64,000 nt of DNA from CAZSSH01 sp964609825 (GTDB lineage Bacteria > Verrucomicrobiota > Lentisphaeria > Victivallales > Victivallaceae): contig CAZSSH010000005.1 in the NCBI GenBank assembly GCA_964609825.1, forward strand, positions 310,001 through 374,000, written 5' to 3'. The notes beneath the pieces are model-generated. The model saw nothing but the letters and a program-made list of their open reading frames with translations. It made no database searches and had not been told where the DNA came from. Of the stretch, positions 48,829 to 56,996 are shown in pieces (within the stretch, counting starts at the first letter, position 1; the number at the start of each line of letters is the position of its first letter). Made by a program: the position numbers and the translations under genes.

Positions 48829-48856
48829 TTGAAAACACAACCAAACGGGTTATATT
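48829..48856 (+). promoter_or_regulatory. Predicted promoter of the sulfate assimilation operon
   Basis: TTGAAA, a 16-base spacer, then TATATT. The spacer holds operator-like site 2, and site 3 covers the expected start of transcription near 48863. The resulting untranslated leader would be about 195 bases. Confidence 0.65.
48837..48853. promoter_or_regulatory. Sulfate-operon operator-like site 2
   Basis: ACAAC-N7-GTTAT, lying inside the -35/-10 spacer. It shares AACACAAYCAAA with site 3, which is spaced 26 bases away. Confidence 0.65.
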
Positions 48857-48862
48857 AAAAAC

Positions 48863-48879
48863 ACAATCAAAAGAGTTGT
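48863..48879. promoter_or_regulatory. Sulfate-operon operator-like site 3
   Basis: ACAAT-N7-GTTGT at the expected transcription start. Positions of sites 2 and 3 suit a repressor. No candidate regulator gene of the CymR (Rrf2) or CysB (LysR) type is in the window. Confidence 0.65.
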
Positions 48880-49058
48880 GATTGCAAAACGTCCAATTGA
48901 AGGAAGTGTCATTAAAATTACCGAAACTGATTACTTTGATGAAGTCAAAAACATCCGAATGTGATGCCTATGGTATCTCTCGACCCGTCAGCCGGTTGCA
49001 GACGCAGCCGCAAGTTGTTACCGATTAACCAAAATATCCCCCAGAGGAGACTTTACCT
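48880..49058. other. Leader region upstream of sbp
   Basis: About 179 bases between the operator-like sites and the sbp start codon, with no ORF. I looked for SAM, SAH and cobalamin riboswitch cores and recognised none. It ends in a good ribosome site (GAGGAG). The GC-rich patch near 49000 could fold locally. Confidence 0.5.
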
Positions 49059-50135
49059 ATGAACATCACTTGGAAAAATGTATTTAAAACTTCACTCTTG
49101 ACCCTGACCCTCGGTTTGGGTGTCGCCGCTGCCGCTGCCGAACCCGTTGAGCTCATTAACGTATCCTACGACCCCACCCGCGAGCTTTACCGCGCTTACA
49201 ATACCGAATTTCAAAAGTATTGGAAAGATAAAACGGGGCAGGACGTCGTTGTCAAGCAGTCGCACGGCGGCTCCGGCAAACAGGCCCGCGCGGTCATCGA
49301 CGGCGTGGACGCCGATGTGGTCACGCTGGCCCTGGCCTACGACATTGACGCCATCACCTTTACCGGCAAAAAGCTCGTGGACAAAGACTGGCAGCAGCGC
49401 TTGCCGGAAAACAGCTCGCCGTACACCTCGACCATCGTCTTTTTGGTGCGTAAGGGCAACCCCAAAAACATCAAAAACTGGGACGATCTGGTGAAGCCCG
49501 GCGTCGAAGTCATCACCCCCAATCCCAAAACTTCGGGCGGGGCGCGCTGGAACCATCTGGCCGCTTACGGTTTCATTTTGCAGCGCGAGCTTGGCGATAT
49601 TAAAAAGGTGCGCGACCCCAAATATGCCGACGAAGTCAAGGCCGCCGACGCCAAAGCGCAGGCTTACTTAAAGGAACTTTATCAGCATGTCCCTGTCCTG
49701 GACTCGGGCGCCCGCGGCTCGACCACCACGTTTGTGCAGCGCAAGATCGGCGACGTTTTGCTCGCCTGGGAAAACGAGGCGATCCTCTCGGTGCAGGAGC
49801 TTGGCCCGGATGCGTTTGACATTGTGACCCCGCCCATTTCGATATACACCGAGCCCCCGGTGGCGGTGGTGGATAAAAACGTTGACCGCAAAGGGACGCG
49901 CAAGGTTGCCGAGGAGTATCTCAAGCATCTTTACTCTCCGGAAGCGCAAAAGATCATTGCCGCCTACGGCTATCGTCCCCTTTACCCGCAGTATGCCGAT
50001 GCCAAGGATTTGGCCCAGTTCCCCAAATTGGAGCTCATTAAGTTGACCGATCTGGAGCCCGACTGGATCGCCGCCCAAAAGCGCCACTTCAGCGACGGCG
50101 GCTTGTTTGACCAGATTTATCAGGGGCAAAAGTAA
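49059..50135 (+). CDS. sbp: Sulfate ABC transporter substrate-binding protein
   Basis: 358 residues with a signal peptide ending near AAAAA. The family landmarks are clear: NVSYDPTRELYRAYN, VKQSHGGSGKQARAVIDG, VVTLALAYDID and NPKTSGGARWNHLAAYG. This periplasmic protein captures sulfate or thiosulfate and delivers it to CysTWA. First gene of the operon, behind a predicted operator-controlled promoter. Length and layout are normal. Confidence 0.95.
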   Translation: MNITWKNVFKTSLLTLTLGLGVAAAAAEPVELINVSYDPTRELYRAYNTEFQKYWKDKTGQDVVVKQSHGGSGKQARAVIDGVDADVVTLALAYDIDAITFTGKKLVDKDWQQRLPENSSPYTSTIVFLVRKGNPKNIKNWDDLVKPGVEVITPNPKTSGGARWNHLAAYGFILQRELGDIKKVRDPKYADEVKAADAKAQAYLKELYQHVPVLDSGARGSTTTFVQRKIGDVLLAWENEAILSVQELGPDAFDIVTPPISIYTEPPVAVVDKNVDRKGTRKVAEEYLKHLYSPEAQKIIAAYGYRPLYPQYADAKDLAQFPKLELIKLTDLEPDWIAAQKRHFSDGGLFDQIYQGQK

Positions 50136-50176
50136 TTATTGCCAAACGCATCAGACCAATCAAAGGGAGGTAAGAT

Positions 50177-51235
50177 TTGAGTAAGACATGGAAACAACGC
50201 AGTGTTTTGCCCGGCTTTTGGCCGACCTTTGGTTTGACGCTCTTTTATCTCTCGCTGATCGTGCTCTTGCCGCTGAGTACTTTGGTGGTCAACAGCGCTT
50301 TGATCGGCTTTGACGATACCCCCTATTACCGGGTGGACCGGGGCCAGGTTACCCGCGACATCCGGTTTTTGACGGCGATTCAGCTGGAGACCTTGACTTA
50401 TGCCGACGCCGGAGCGGATTTGACCAAAGATAAGGTCGCGGTGATTTCCTACGGCGACAAAACCGAGGTCGCGCCCGATAAAGTCGAGTTTGTCAAAGCC
50501 CCGTGGCAAGTCCGGCTCTATCACGGTATTGTCCGCGGCGTCCCCCAGTTTTGGGCATTGATCACCTCGGAGCGGGTGTTGGCCTCGTTTAAGATTACCT
50601 TTGGGGCGGCCTTGATCGCGGCGTTTGTCAACTTGTTTTTGGGCGGGATCATCGCCTATGCGTTGGTGCGGATCAAGCTTCCCTGCAAACGGGTGATTGA
50701 CGCGTTGATCGATTTGCCGTTTGCGATGCCGACGGCGATTTGCGGGATTGCGATGGTGACGCTCTATGCGCCCAAAGGGCCGCTGGGCGCGATTGCCGAA
50801 AAATTCGGGATTAAAGTCGCGTTTACCCCCCTGGGAATTATCGTCGCCATGATTTTTATCGGGATGCCGTTTGTGGTGCGTTCTTTGCAACCGGCGCTGG
50901 AGGACCTCGGGCCGGAGCTCGAGGATGCGGCGATGAGTCTCGGGGCGTCGCGCCTCGTGGCTTGGCAAAAAGTGATTGTGCCGACGCTCTCCCCGGCGCT
51001 TTTGACCGGCTTTACGCTTGCATTTGCGCGCGGTTTGGGGGAGTACGGCACGATTATCTTTATCGCCGGCAACACGCCGTTAAAGACGGAGGTGACTTCG
51101 CTTTTGATCGTAACGCAGCTGGAGCAATTTAATTACAACGCCGCGACGGTGATTGCGGTCACCATGCTGGCAATTTCGCTCTTTCTGATTTTTGGCATCA
51201 ACTGGTTTTTTAACCGCAAACATCATCATGCGTGA
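50177..51235 (+). CDS. cysT: Sulfate ABC transporter permease CysT with a periplasmic insertion
   Basis: Starts at a TTG (50177) six bases after GGAGG; no better start exists. 352 residues, about 75 longer than typical CysT (E. coli ~277). The extra residues lie between membrane segments 1 and 2 (about residues 40-115, from GFDDTPYYRVDRG to WQVRLYHGI), a mostly polar stretch probably in the periplasm. The remainder is normal, with GLGEYGTIIFIAGN and the EAA-type loop EDAAMSLGASRLVAWQKV. It forms the channel with CysW. The insertion may contact the binding protein. Confidence 0.92.
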   Translation: MSKTWKQRSVLPGFWPTFGLTLFYLSLIVLLPLSTLVVNSALIGFDDTPYYRVDRGQVTRDIRFLTAIQLETLTYADAGADLTKDKVAVISYGDKTEVAPDKVEFVKAPWQVRLYHGIVRGVPQFWALITSERVLASFKITFGAALIAAFVNLFLGGIIAYALVRIKLPCKRVIDALIDLPFAMPTAICGIAMVTLYAPKGPLGAIAEKFGIKVAFTPLGIIVAMIFIGMPFVVRSLQPALEDLGPELEDAAMSLGASRLVAWQKVIVPTLSPALLTGFTLAFARGLGEYGTIIFIAGNTPLKTEVTSLLIVTQLEQFNYNAATVIAVTMLAISLFLIFGINWFFNRKHHHA

Positions 51236-51244
51236 GGTGAAAAT

Positions 51245-52069
51245 ATGAGTCGGACACATCGCAGAAATCAGCCCGCCAAGTGGCTCCATTTTATCATCGG
51301 TCTTGCCGCCGTCCTGATTGTGATTTTGTTTGTGGTGATGCCCTTGGGGGTGATCATCAAAGAGGCTTTCGGCAAGGGCTTTGCCGTCTGGTATCAGAGC
51401 ATCAGCGAGGCCGACGCGCTGGCGGCGGTCAAATTGACCTTGATCACGGCGGCGATCGTGGTACCGTTAAATACCGTCTTTGGCGTAGTGATGGCGTGGG
51501 CGCTGGCCAAATTTGAGTTTCGCGGCCGGACGTTTCTGATTTCGCTGATTGACATGCCGTTTGCGGTGTCGCCGGTGGTGGCGGGTTTGATCTTTGTCCT
51601 CTTGCTCGGGCCGCGCAACGGGTGGCTGGGGCCGTGGCTGGCCGACCGCAACATCCACTTGGTGTTTTCCACCGCCGGGATTGTAATTGCAACACTCTTT
51701 GTCACCTTTCCCTTTGTGGTCAGGGAGTTGATCCCCCTGATGCGCGAGCAGGGTTCCGAGGAGGAGCAGGCGGCATTGTCGCTGGGATCGGGCGGCTGGA
51801 AGATGTTTTTCAAGATTACGCTGCCCAACATCAAGTGGGGGTTGCTTTATGGCGTCATCCTTTGCACCGCCCGCAGCGTCGGCGAATTCGGCGCGGTGTC
51901 GGTGGTGTCGGGGCACATCCGGGGGGAAACCAATACCTTGCCGTTGCATGTGGAGATTTTGTACAACGAGTACAGTTTTACGGCGGCGTTTGCGTCGGCG
52001 AGTTTGTTGAGTCTGGTCGCGGTCCTGACGATTGTATTAAAAAGCGTGTTGGAGCGCCGCGTTCACTAA
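51245..52069 (+). CDS. cysW: Sulfate ABC transporter permease CysW
   Basis: 274 residues, ATG at 51245. Six membrane segments and the ABC permease loop EEQAALSLGSGGWKMFFKIT; ARSVGEFGAVSVVSGHIRG is the CysW signature. It pairs with CysT in the membrane. Starts nine bases after the cysT stop, with GAGGTG upstream, and is followed by cysA after 14 bases. Confidence 0.95.
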   Translation: MSRTHRRNQPAKWLHFIIGLAAVLIVILFVVMPLGVIIKEAFGKGFAVWYQSISEADALAAVKLTLITAAIVVPLNTVFGVVMAWALAKFEFRGRTFLISLIDMPFAVSPVVAGLIFVLLLGPRNGWLGPWLADRNIHLVFSTAGIVIATLFVTFPFVVRELIPLMREQGSEEEQAALSLGSGGWKMFFKITLPNIKWGLLYGVILCTARSVGEFGAVSVVSGHIRGETNTLPLHVEILYNEYSFTAAFASASLLSLVAVLTIVLKSVLERRVH

Positions 52070-52083
52070 GGGGAGGGGAAAAT

Positions 52084-53151
52084 ATGAGCATCCAAATCAA
52101 AAATATCAGCAAAACCTTTGGCGACTTTAAGGCCTTGAATCAAGTCAATCTGGATATCCCGACCGGCAAACTGGTCGCGATTTTGGGCCCGTCCGGCTGT
52201 GGCAAGACGACCTTGCTGCGCATCGTCGCCGGGCTGGAGACGCCGGACGCGCTGCCGGGGGCGGACATCGTCTTTGACCAAATTTCGGCAATCAAGAGTC
52301 CGGTCAACCGCCGTCAGGTCGGCTTTGTGTTTCAGCACTACGCCTTGTTTCGCCAGATGACGGTGTTTGAAAACATCGCCTTTGGGTTGCGCATCAAGCC
52401 GCGCAAGGAGCGTCCCGCCAAAGAGGAGATCAATGACGCGGTGCATCAGCTCTTGGACTTGGTGCAGCTCTCCCGCCTCGGCGACCGTTACCCCGACCAG
52501 CTCTCCGGCGGTCAGCGTCAGCGCGTCGCCCTTGCCAGAGCTCTGGCGATCAAGCCCAAAGTGCTGCTCCTTGACGAACCCTTTGGCGCATTGGACGCTC
52601 AGGTGCGCGCCTCGCTGCGCCGCTGGCTGCGGCATTTGCACGACACTATTAATGTCACCAGCATCTTTGTCACCCACGATCAGGAGGAGGCGCTCGAAGT
52701 CGCCGACGAGGTGGTGGTGATGAATAAGGGAGTCATTGAGCAATCGGGCTCGTCCAACGATGTTTTCCGCCACCCGGCAAGCGAATTTGTGATGAATTTT
52801 TTGGGCGAAGTCAATATTTTTCACGGGCGCTTTGAGGAGGACAAGGCGATTTTCGGCGCCGCTGCGCATCCGGAGTCGGAGGCCAAAATGCTGGTGCGCC
52901 CGCATGATTTTGCGATCCTCGGGCATCAGAACTCGGGCGGGATCCCGGCGGAAGTCATCCGCGTGTTGACCGCCGGGCCGGTGGTCAAGATCGAGCTTGT
53001 GGATCAGCTCCGGCAGACACTGTATGTGCATTTGTCCCATGCCGAATATGCCGCCAACCCGGTGCGGGTCCTGGACAAAGTTTTTCTGATTCCCAAAAGT
53101 ACCCGGATTTTCCGCAACGGCGAGAGCTGGAGCGGTGATTACGTGATTTAA
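52084..53151 (+). CDS. cysA: Sulfate ABC transporter ATP-binding protein CysA
   Basis: 355 residues from the ATG at 52084 (MSIQIKNISKTFGDF), with GGGGAGGGG upstream; the open frame extends far upstream inside cysW but that part is a shadow. Walker A LGPSGCGKTT, Q-loop FVFQHYALF, signature LSGGQRQRVALARAL, Walker B VLLLDEPFGALD and switch His in VTHDQEEA are all intact. The C-terminal ~110 residues are a TOBE-like regulatory domain. It energises CysTW uptake of sulfate. Confidence 0.95.
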   Translation: MSIQIKNISKTFGDFKALNQVNLDIPTGKLVAILGPSGCGKTTLLRIVAGLETPDALPGADIVFDQISAIKSPVNRRQVGFVFQHYALFRQMTVFENIAFGLRIKPRKERPAKEEINDAVHQLLDLVQLSRLGDRYPDQLSGGQRQRVALARALAIKPKVLLLDEPFGALDAQVRASLRRWLRHLHDTINVTSIFVTHDQEEALEVADEVVVMNKGVIEQSGSSNDVFRHPASEFVMNFLGEVNIFHGRFEEDKAIFGAAAHPESEAKMLVRPHDFAILGHQNSGGIPAEVIRVLTAGPVVKIELVDQLRQTLYVHLSHAEYAANPVRVLDKVFLIPKSTRIFRNGESWSGDYVI

Positions 53152-53168
53152 ACAAGGATCAATAAAAT

Positions 53169-53453
53169 ATGTCAAAAACAATCAAAATATTAAAATTTAC
53201 CTCGCAAAACTGCAACCCGTGCCGGGTTTTGGAGCGGCTGCTCGCCGGTGTCGAGGCGGAGTTGCCGCCCGATACGGAGCTCTTGCCGGTCTCGGTCGAC
53301 GCCAGTCCGGAGTTGTGCGAAAAGTACGAAGTGAGGAGCGTACCCTCGATCCTCATTGAGCACAACGGCGAAGTCGTCCGCCACCTCTCCGGGGTCGTCC
53401 CCCGCGAGAAGTTGCTGCGGGTGGTCGCCGAAGTCGTTTCCGAAATCAATTAA
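53169..53453 (+). CDS. Thioredoxin-like protein with CNPC active site
   Basis: 94 residues. Thioredoxin fold with active site QNCNPCRVLE, in place of WCGPC, and cis-Pro in VRSVPSILI. It lies between cysA and cysH in the sulfate operon with 17- and 23-base gaps. The likely role is electron donor to the APS reductase or a related reductase, inferred from position. Confidence 0.85.
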   Translation: MSKTIKILKFTSQNCNPCRVLERLLAGVEAELPPDTELLPVSVDASPELCEKYEVRSVPSILIEHNGEVVRHLSGVVPREKLLRVVAEVVSEIN

Positions 53454-53476
53454 CCCGTGCGAGGATGGGAGGCATC

Positions 53477-54187
53477 ATGAGCAAGGAACAAAATTTAGCA
53501 GAATTGCAAGCCCAATTTGCGGGCAAAAATACCGTCAAAGTCTTGACGCTGGCGGCGGAGAAATTTGCCGGCAAGATCGTTTTTGCGTCATCGTTGGGGG
53601 CCGAGGATCAGGTCATCACCGATTTGATCGCCAAACACAAACTGGAGATACCGATCGTCACTTTGGACACCGGGCGGCTGTTTGAGGAGACGGTCAATCT
53701 TTTGGCTCGCACCGAGGAGTTTTACAACCTCAAAATCACCACCTATTTCCCGGACACCGCCGAGGTGGAGAGTTTAATCAATACCCACGGGATCAATTGT
53801 TTCCGCAAATCCTTGGAGTTGCGCAAACTTTGCTGCCGCGTCCGCAAGCTTACCGCACTCAAGCGCGCCTTGGCGGGCAAGGAGCTTTGGATTTGCGGGC
53901 TTCGCCGCGAGCAATCGATTACCCGCGCCGAAATCGATGTGATTGAGGACGACCCGGCCAACGGGCTCTTGCGCCTCAATCCCCTGGCCGACTGGAGCGA
54001 GGAGCGGTTGTGGGACTACATCAAGGCGCACCGTGTGCCTTACAATGTGCTGCATGACCGCGGGTTTCCGAGCATCGGCTGCGCCTGCTGCACGCGGGCG
54101 GTGACGCGTACCGAGGATGTGCGCGCCGGGCGCTGGTACTGGGAGCAGCCCGAGCACCGCGAGTGCGGACTTCACGTCCACAAATAA
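53477..54187 (+). CDS. cysH: Adenylylsulfate (APS) reductase, CysH family
   Basis: Start at 53477 (MSKEQNLAEL) with GGGAGG upstream; 236 residues. The PP-loop family core FASSLGAEDQVITDLI and LDTGRLFEET is present. Two Cys pairs, LCCRVRKL and GCACCTRA, bind the [4Fe-4S] cluster that marks the APS-reducing (assimilatory) type rather than PAPS reductases lacking it. The catalytic Cys is in the C-terminal ECGLH motif. It reduces APS to sulfite with thioredoxin-type donors, which fits the upstream thioredoxin-like gene and the lack of an intact APS kinase. Confidence 0.93.
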   Translation: MSKEQNLAELQAQFAGKNTVKVLTLAAEKFAGKIVFASSLGAEDQVITDLIAKHKLEIPIVTLDTGRLFEETVNLLARTEEFYNLKITTYFPDTAEVESLINTHGINCFRKSLELRKLCCRVRKLTALKRALAGKELWICGLRREQSITRAEIDVIEDDPANGLLRLNPLADWSEERLWDYIKAHRVPYNVLHDRGFPSIGCACCTRAVTRTEDVRAGRWYWEQPEHRECGLHVHK

Positions 54188-54214
54188 GTAATTTTTTAAC
54201 AGAGGGAGGCTCTG

Positions 54215-55123
54215 ATGAAACAATATCAATTAAGTCAACTCCGGCAGCTGGAGGCCGAGAGCATTCAAATTTTCCGCGATGCGGTCAGCCAGTTTGAGCG
54301 GCCGATTTTGCTGTATTCGATCGGCAAGGATTCGGGTGTATTGGTCCACTTGGCGCGCAAGGCTTTTTATCCGGGGCGTTTGCCCTTCAAGCTTTTGCAC
54401 ATCGACTCGACGTGGAAATTTCGCGAGATGATCGAGTTTCGCGACCAATTCTGCCGCGACAACCAGCTCGAGCTTTTGATCCACAGCAACGAGGAGGGGC
54501 GCGCCGCCGGGGTCAACCCGTTTGATTACGGCAGCCGCAAGTACACCGACATCATGAAAACGCAGGCCTTGCTGCAGGCGTTGAAAAAAGGCCGTTATGA
54601 CGTCGCCTTTGGCGGCGCCCGGCGCGATGAGGAGAAATCGCGGGCCAAGGAGCGCATCTTCTCCTTTCGCGACAGTTTTCACCAGTGGGACCCCAAAAAT
54701 CAGCGGCCCGAGTTGTGGAATCTTTACAACGGCAAAATCAACCCCGGCGAGAGCGTCCGCTGTTTCCCTTTGTCTAACTGGACCGAGACCGATATCTGGC
54801 AATACATCCGATTGGAAAAAATTCCGATTGTGAGTTTGTATTATGCCAAACCCCGCCCGGTGGTCGAGCGCGACGGCACTTTGATCATGGTCGATGACGA
54901 CCGCATGCGGCTGTTGCCCGGCGAAGTGCCGCAACTCAAAACCGTGCGGTTTCGCACCTTGGGCTGCTACCCCCTCACAGGCGCAATCGAGTCCACGGCG
55001 GTCACCATTGAGGAAATCGTCGCCGAGATGCTGCAAACCACGTTAAGCGAGCGCTCCACCCGGGTGATCGACCGCGACGGCGACTCGTCGATGGAGCAAA
55101 AAAAGCGGGAGGGTTATTTCTAA
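54215..55123 (+). CDS. cysD: Sulfate adenylyltransferase small subunit
   Basis: 302 residues. PP-loop ATPase core LLYSIGKDSGVLVHLARKAF, then LLHIDSTWKFREMIEFRD and FGGARRDEEKSRAKER, all typical of CysD. The C-terminus DRDGDSSMEQKKREGYF is the usual end. With CysN it makes APS from sulfate and ATP. Its stop codon overlaps the cysN start by one base. Confidence 0.96.
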   Translation: MKQYQLSQLRQLEAESIQIFRDAVSQFERPILLYSIGKDSGVLVHLARKAFYPGRLPFKLLHIDSTWKFREMIEFRDQFCRDNQLELLIHSNEEGRAAGVNPFDYGSRKYTDIMKTQALLQALKKGRYDVAFGGARRDEEKSRAKERIFSFRDSFHQWDPKNQRPELWNLYNGKINPGESVRCFPLSNWTETDIWQYIRLEKIPIVSLYYAKPRPVVERDGTLIMVDDDRMRLLPGEVPQLKTVRFRTLGCYPLTGAIESTAVTIEEIVAEMLQTTLSERSTRVIDRDGDSSMEQKKREGYF

Positions 55124-56871
55124 TGAATATCAATCAATATTTGAACGAACACGAAAATAAAAGTTTGCTGCGCATCCTCACCTGCGGCTCGGTGGACGAC
55201 GGCAAATCGACCCTGATCGGCCGTTTGCTTTACGACAGCAAACTCATTTTTGAGGACCAGCTGGCGGCATTGCAAAAAGACAGCGACAAAAACGGCACCA
55301 CCGGCGCGGGCGAAATCGATTACGCCTTGCTCCTCGACGGCCTCAAGGCCGAGCGCGAGCAGGGGATCACCATCGATGTGGCGTACCGCTACTTTGCGAC
55401 GCCCAAACGCAAATTCATCATCGCCGACTGCCCCGGTCATGAGCAATATACGCGCAACATGGCCACCGGCGCCTCGACGGCGGATCTGGCGATTATTTTG
55501 ATCGACGCGCGCTACGGCGTGATCACCCAGACCCGGCGGCACTCGTTTATCGTCTCCTTGCTCGGGATCCGCAATGTGGTGGTGGCGGTCAACAAAATGG
55601 ACTTGGTCGATTACTCGGTTGAGCGCTTTGAGGGCATCCGCGACGAGTTTCTGGAGTTTGCCAAAGAGTTGGACATCCCGCACTTGAGCTTTATCCCGTT
55701 ATCCGCCCTCAAGGGGGTCAATGTGGTGGCGCCCGATCGGACGCTGACGCCGTACTATACCGGCCCGGCGCTGCTTGAGCACCTGGAGACGGTGGACATC
55801 GGCGAGGGGCAAAATTTGCAGGATTTCCGCTACAGCATCCAGCATGTGATCCGACCCAATCTCGACTTCCGCGGGTTTGCCGGCACGGTGGGCTCGGGCG
55901 TCATTAAGGTCGATGACCATATTACGGTGCTTCCCTCGGGGAAACAATCGCGCATCAAGGAAATCGTGACCTATGACGGCACGCTTGATTACGCGTTTGC
56001 CTCGCAGGCGGTGACGCTCACCCTGACCGACGAGATCGATGCCAGCTGCGGCGACTGGATTGTCAAAAGCGACAATCTCCCGTTGGAGAGCACGGTTTTC
56101 CGCGCCAATTTGATTTGGATGACTCAGCAAGAATTGCGCCCGGGAGACAACTACCTTTTGCATCACGGCTCGAGTTTCGTCAAAGCGCGCGTCAAAGAGA
56201 TTTCGCGGCGGATCAATGTCAATACTTTGGAGCGCGAAAACGCCGACACTTTGCCTCTAAACGGCATTGCCGAGGTGGTGGTTGAGGTCACCAAACCGTT
56301 GTTTTTTGACCCCTACCGCAAAAACCGCGCCACCGGCCGCTTTATTTTGATCGATCTTTTAAGCAATGCCACGGCGGGTGCGGGGATGATCATTGATGAA
56401 GTCAAACCGCAGGATTTGCTCCCCTCGCGTCTGGACGGACTGTTAAACGGCAATGTGACGCCCCAAGCGCGGATCACCCGGCAGCGGCACCGCGGCGCCG
56501 TGGTCTTGCTGGCGGGGCCCAGTGCGGCAACTCTGGCGGCGGCGCTGGAGGAAAAACTTTTTGCCTTGCACATCAATGCGTATGCCCTGAGTCCCAACGG
56601 CCGGCCTGACGGACGGACGGCGGCGCTGGGCGTGACCGCCCGGGCGTTTGCCGACAGCGGGGCGATTTTTATCACCGCCTTGAGCAATCCCGATGAGATC
56701 AGGCACTTTCCGGAAACGAGTTTGGCAATCTCGCTTGACGGTACGCTGCCGGGGGCGCAACTCGAGCTTGGCTCGCGTGACGACCTCGGGCAATCGGCGG
56801 CCAAAATCATCATTTTGCTGACGGCCAAACACTATTTGCCCGATACGCAAAGCTGGACGTACGCGATCTAG
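55123..56871 (+). CDS. cysN: Sulfate adenylyltransferase large subunit with degenerate APS-kinase-like tail
   Basis: 582 residues. The GTPase N-terminus is intact: GSVDDGKSTLIGRLLYD, DCPGHEQYTRNMATG and VNKMDLVDY, followed by the usual beta-barrel domains. CysN alone is about 475 residues. The extra C-terminal ~120 residues resemble CysC (RHRGAVVLLAGPSAATLAA, LEEKLFALHINAYALSPNG, ARAFADSGAIFITAL), but the kinase P-loop GLSGSGKST has become GPSAATLAA. APS kinase activity is therefore unlikely; this agrees with an APS-type CysH that needs no PAPS. Confidence 0.9.
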   Translation: MNINQYLNEHENKSLLRILTCGSVDDGKSTLIGRLLYDSKLIFEDQLAALQKDSDKNGTTGAGEIDYALLLDGLKAEREQGITIDVAYRYFATPKRKFIIADCPGHEQYTRNMATGASTADLAIILIDARYGVITQTRRHSFIVSLLGIRNVVVAVNKMDLVDYSVERFEGIRDEFLEFAKELDIPHLSFIPLSALKGVNVVAPDRTLTPYYTGPALLEHLETVDIGEGQNLQDFRYSIQHVIRPNLDFRGFAGTVGSGVIKVDDHITVLPSGKQSRIKEIVTYDGTLDYAFASQAVTLTLTDEIDASCGDWIVKSDNLPLESTVFRANLIWMTQQELRPGDNYLLHHGSSFVKARVKEISRRINVNTLERENADTLPLNGIAEVVVEVTKPLFFDPYRKNRATGRFILIDLLSNATAGAGMIIDEVKPQDLLPSRLDGLLNGNVTPQARITRQRHRGAVVLLAGPSAATLAAALEEKLFALHINAYALSPNGRPDGRTAALGVTARAFADSGAIFITALSNPDEIRHFPETSLAISLDGTLPGAQLELGSRDDLGQSAAKIIILLTAKHYLPDTQSWTYAI

Positions 56872-56903
56872 TCTCTTTTGTTGAAATTAAATCAAATTTG
56901 AGC

Positions 56904-56936
56904 TTGATTTCGACACAAAAAGAGCTATATTGTGTC
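56904..56936 (+). promoter_or_regulatory. Predicted promoter with overlapping palindrome, ABC importer operon
   Basis: TTGATT (56904-56909), a 16-base spacer, then TATATT (56926-56931). A GACACAA / TTGTGTC inverted repeat with an 11-base spacer spans 56912-56936 and covers the -10. The half-site resembles that of the sulfate sites (ACACAA) but the spacing differs. Confidence 0.55.
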
Positions 56937-56953
56937 ATAACGTTTCTCCTGTG

Positions 56954-56978
56954 AAACCGGCCGCCGGGCCGGTTTTTT
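56954..56978 (+). terminator. Terminator hairpin just before the pseudopilin gene
   Basis: Nine-bp stem (AAACCGGCC / GGCCGGTTT) with a GCCG loop and a run of six T. It ends 18 bases before the pseudopilin ATG at 56997 and downstream of the promoter predicted at 56904, so it could end cysN transcripts or attenuate the importer operon. Confidence 0.8.
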
Positions 56979-56996
56979 GACTTTTTTCGGGATTTT

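Noticed and set aside
48880..49058. SAM or cobalamin riboswitch upstream of sbp
   Set aside because: No recognisable core of either riboswitch class by eye; left as an unexplained leader.
51622..52083. Upstream extension of the cysA frame
   Set aside because: It lies within cysW in another frame; the ATG at 52084 has a good ribosome site and begins the conserved protein.
52066..53181. 371-codon open frame opposite cysA
   Set aside because: cysA on the other strand has every ABC ATPase motif; the antisense frame is a shadow.
56872..56996. Cobalamin riboswitch upstream of the importer operon
   Set aside because: The gap is only 125 bases and shows a promoter, a palindrome and a terminator hairpin but no B12-box-like sequence.
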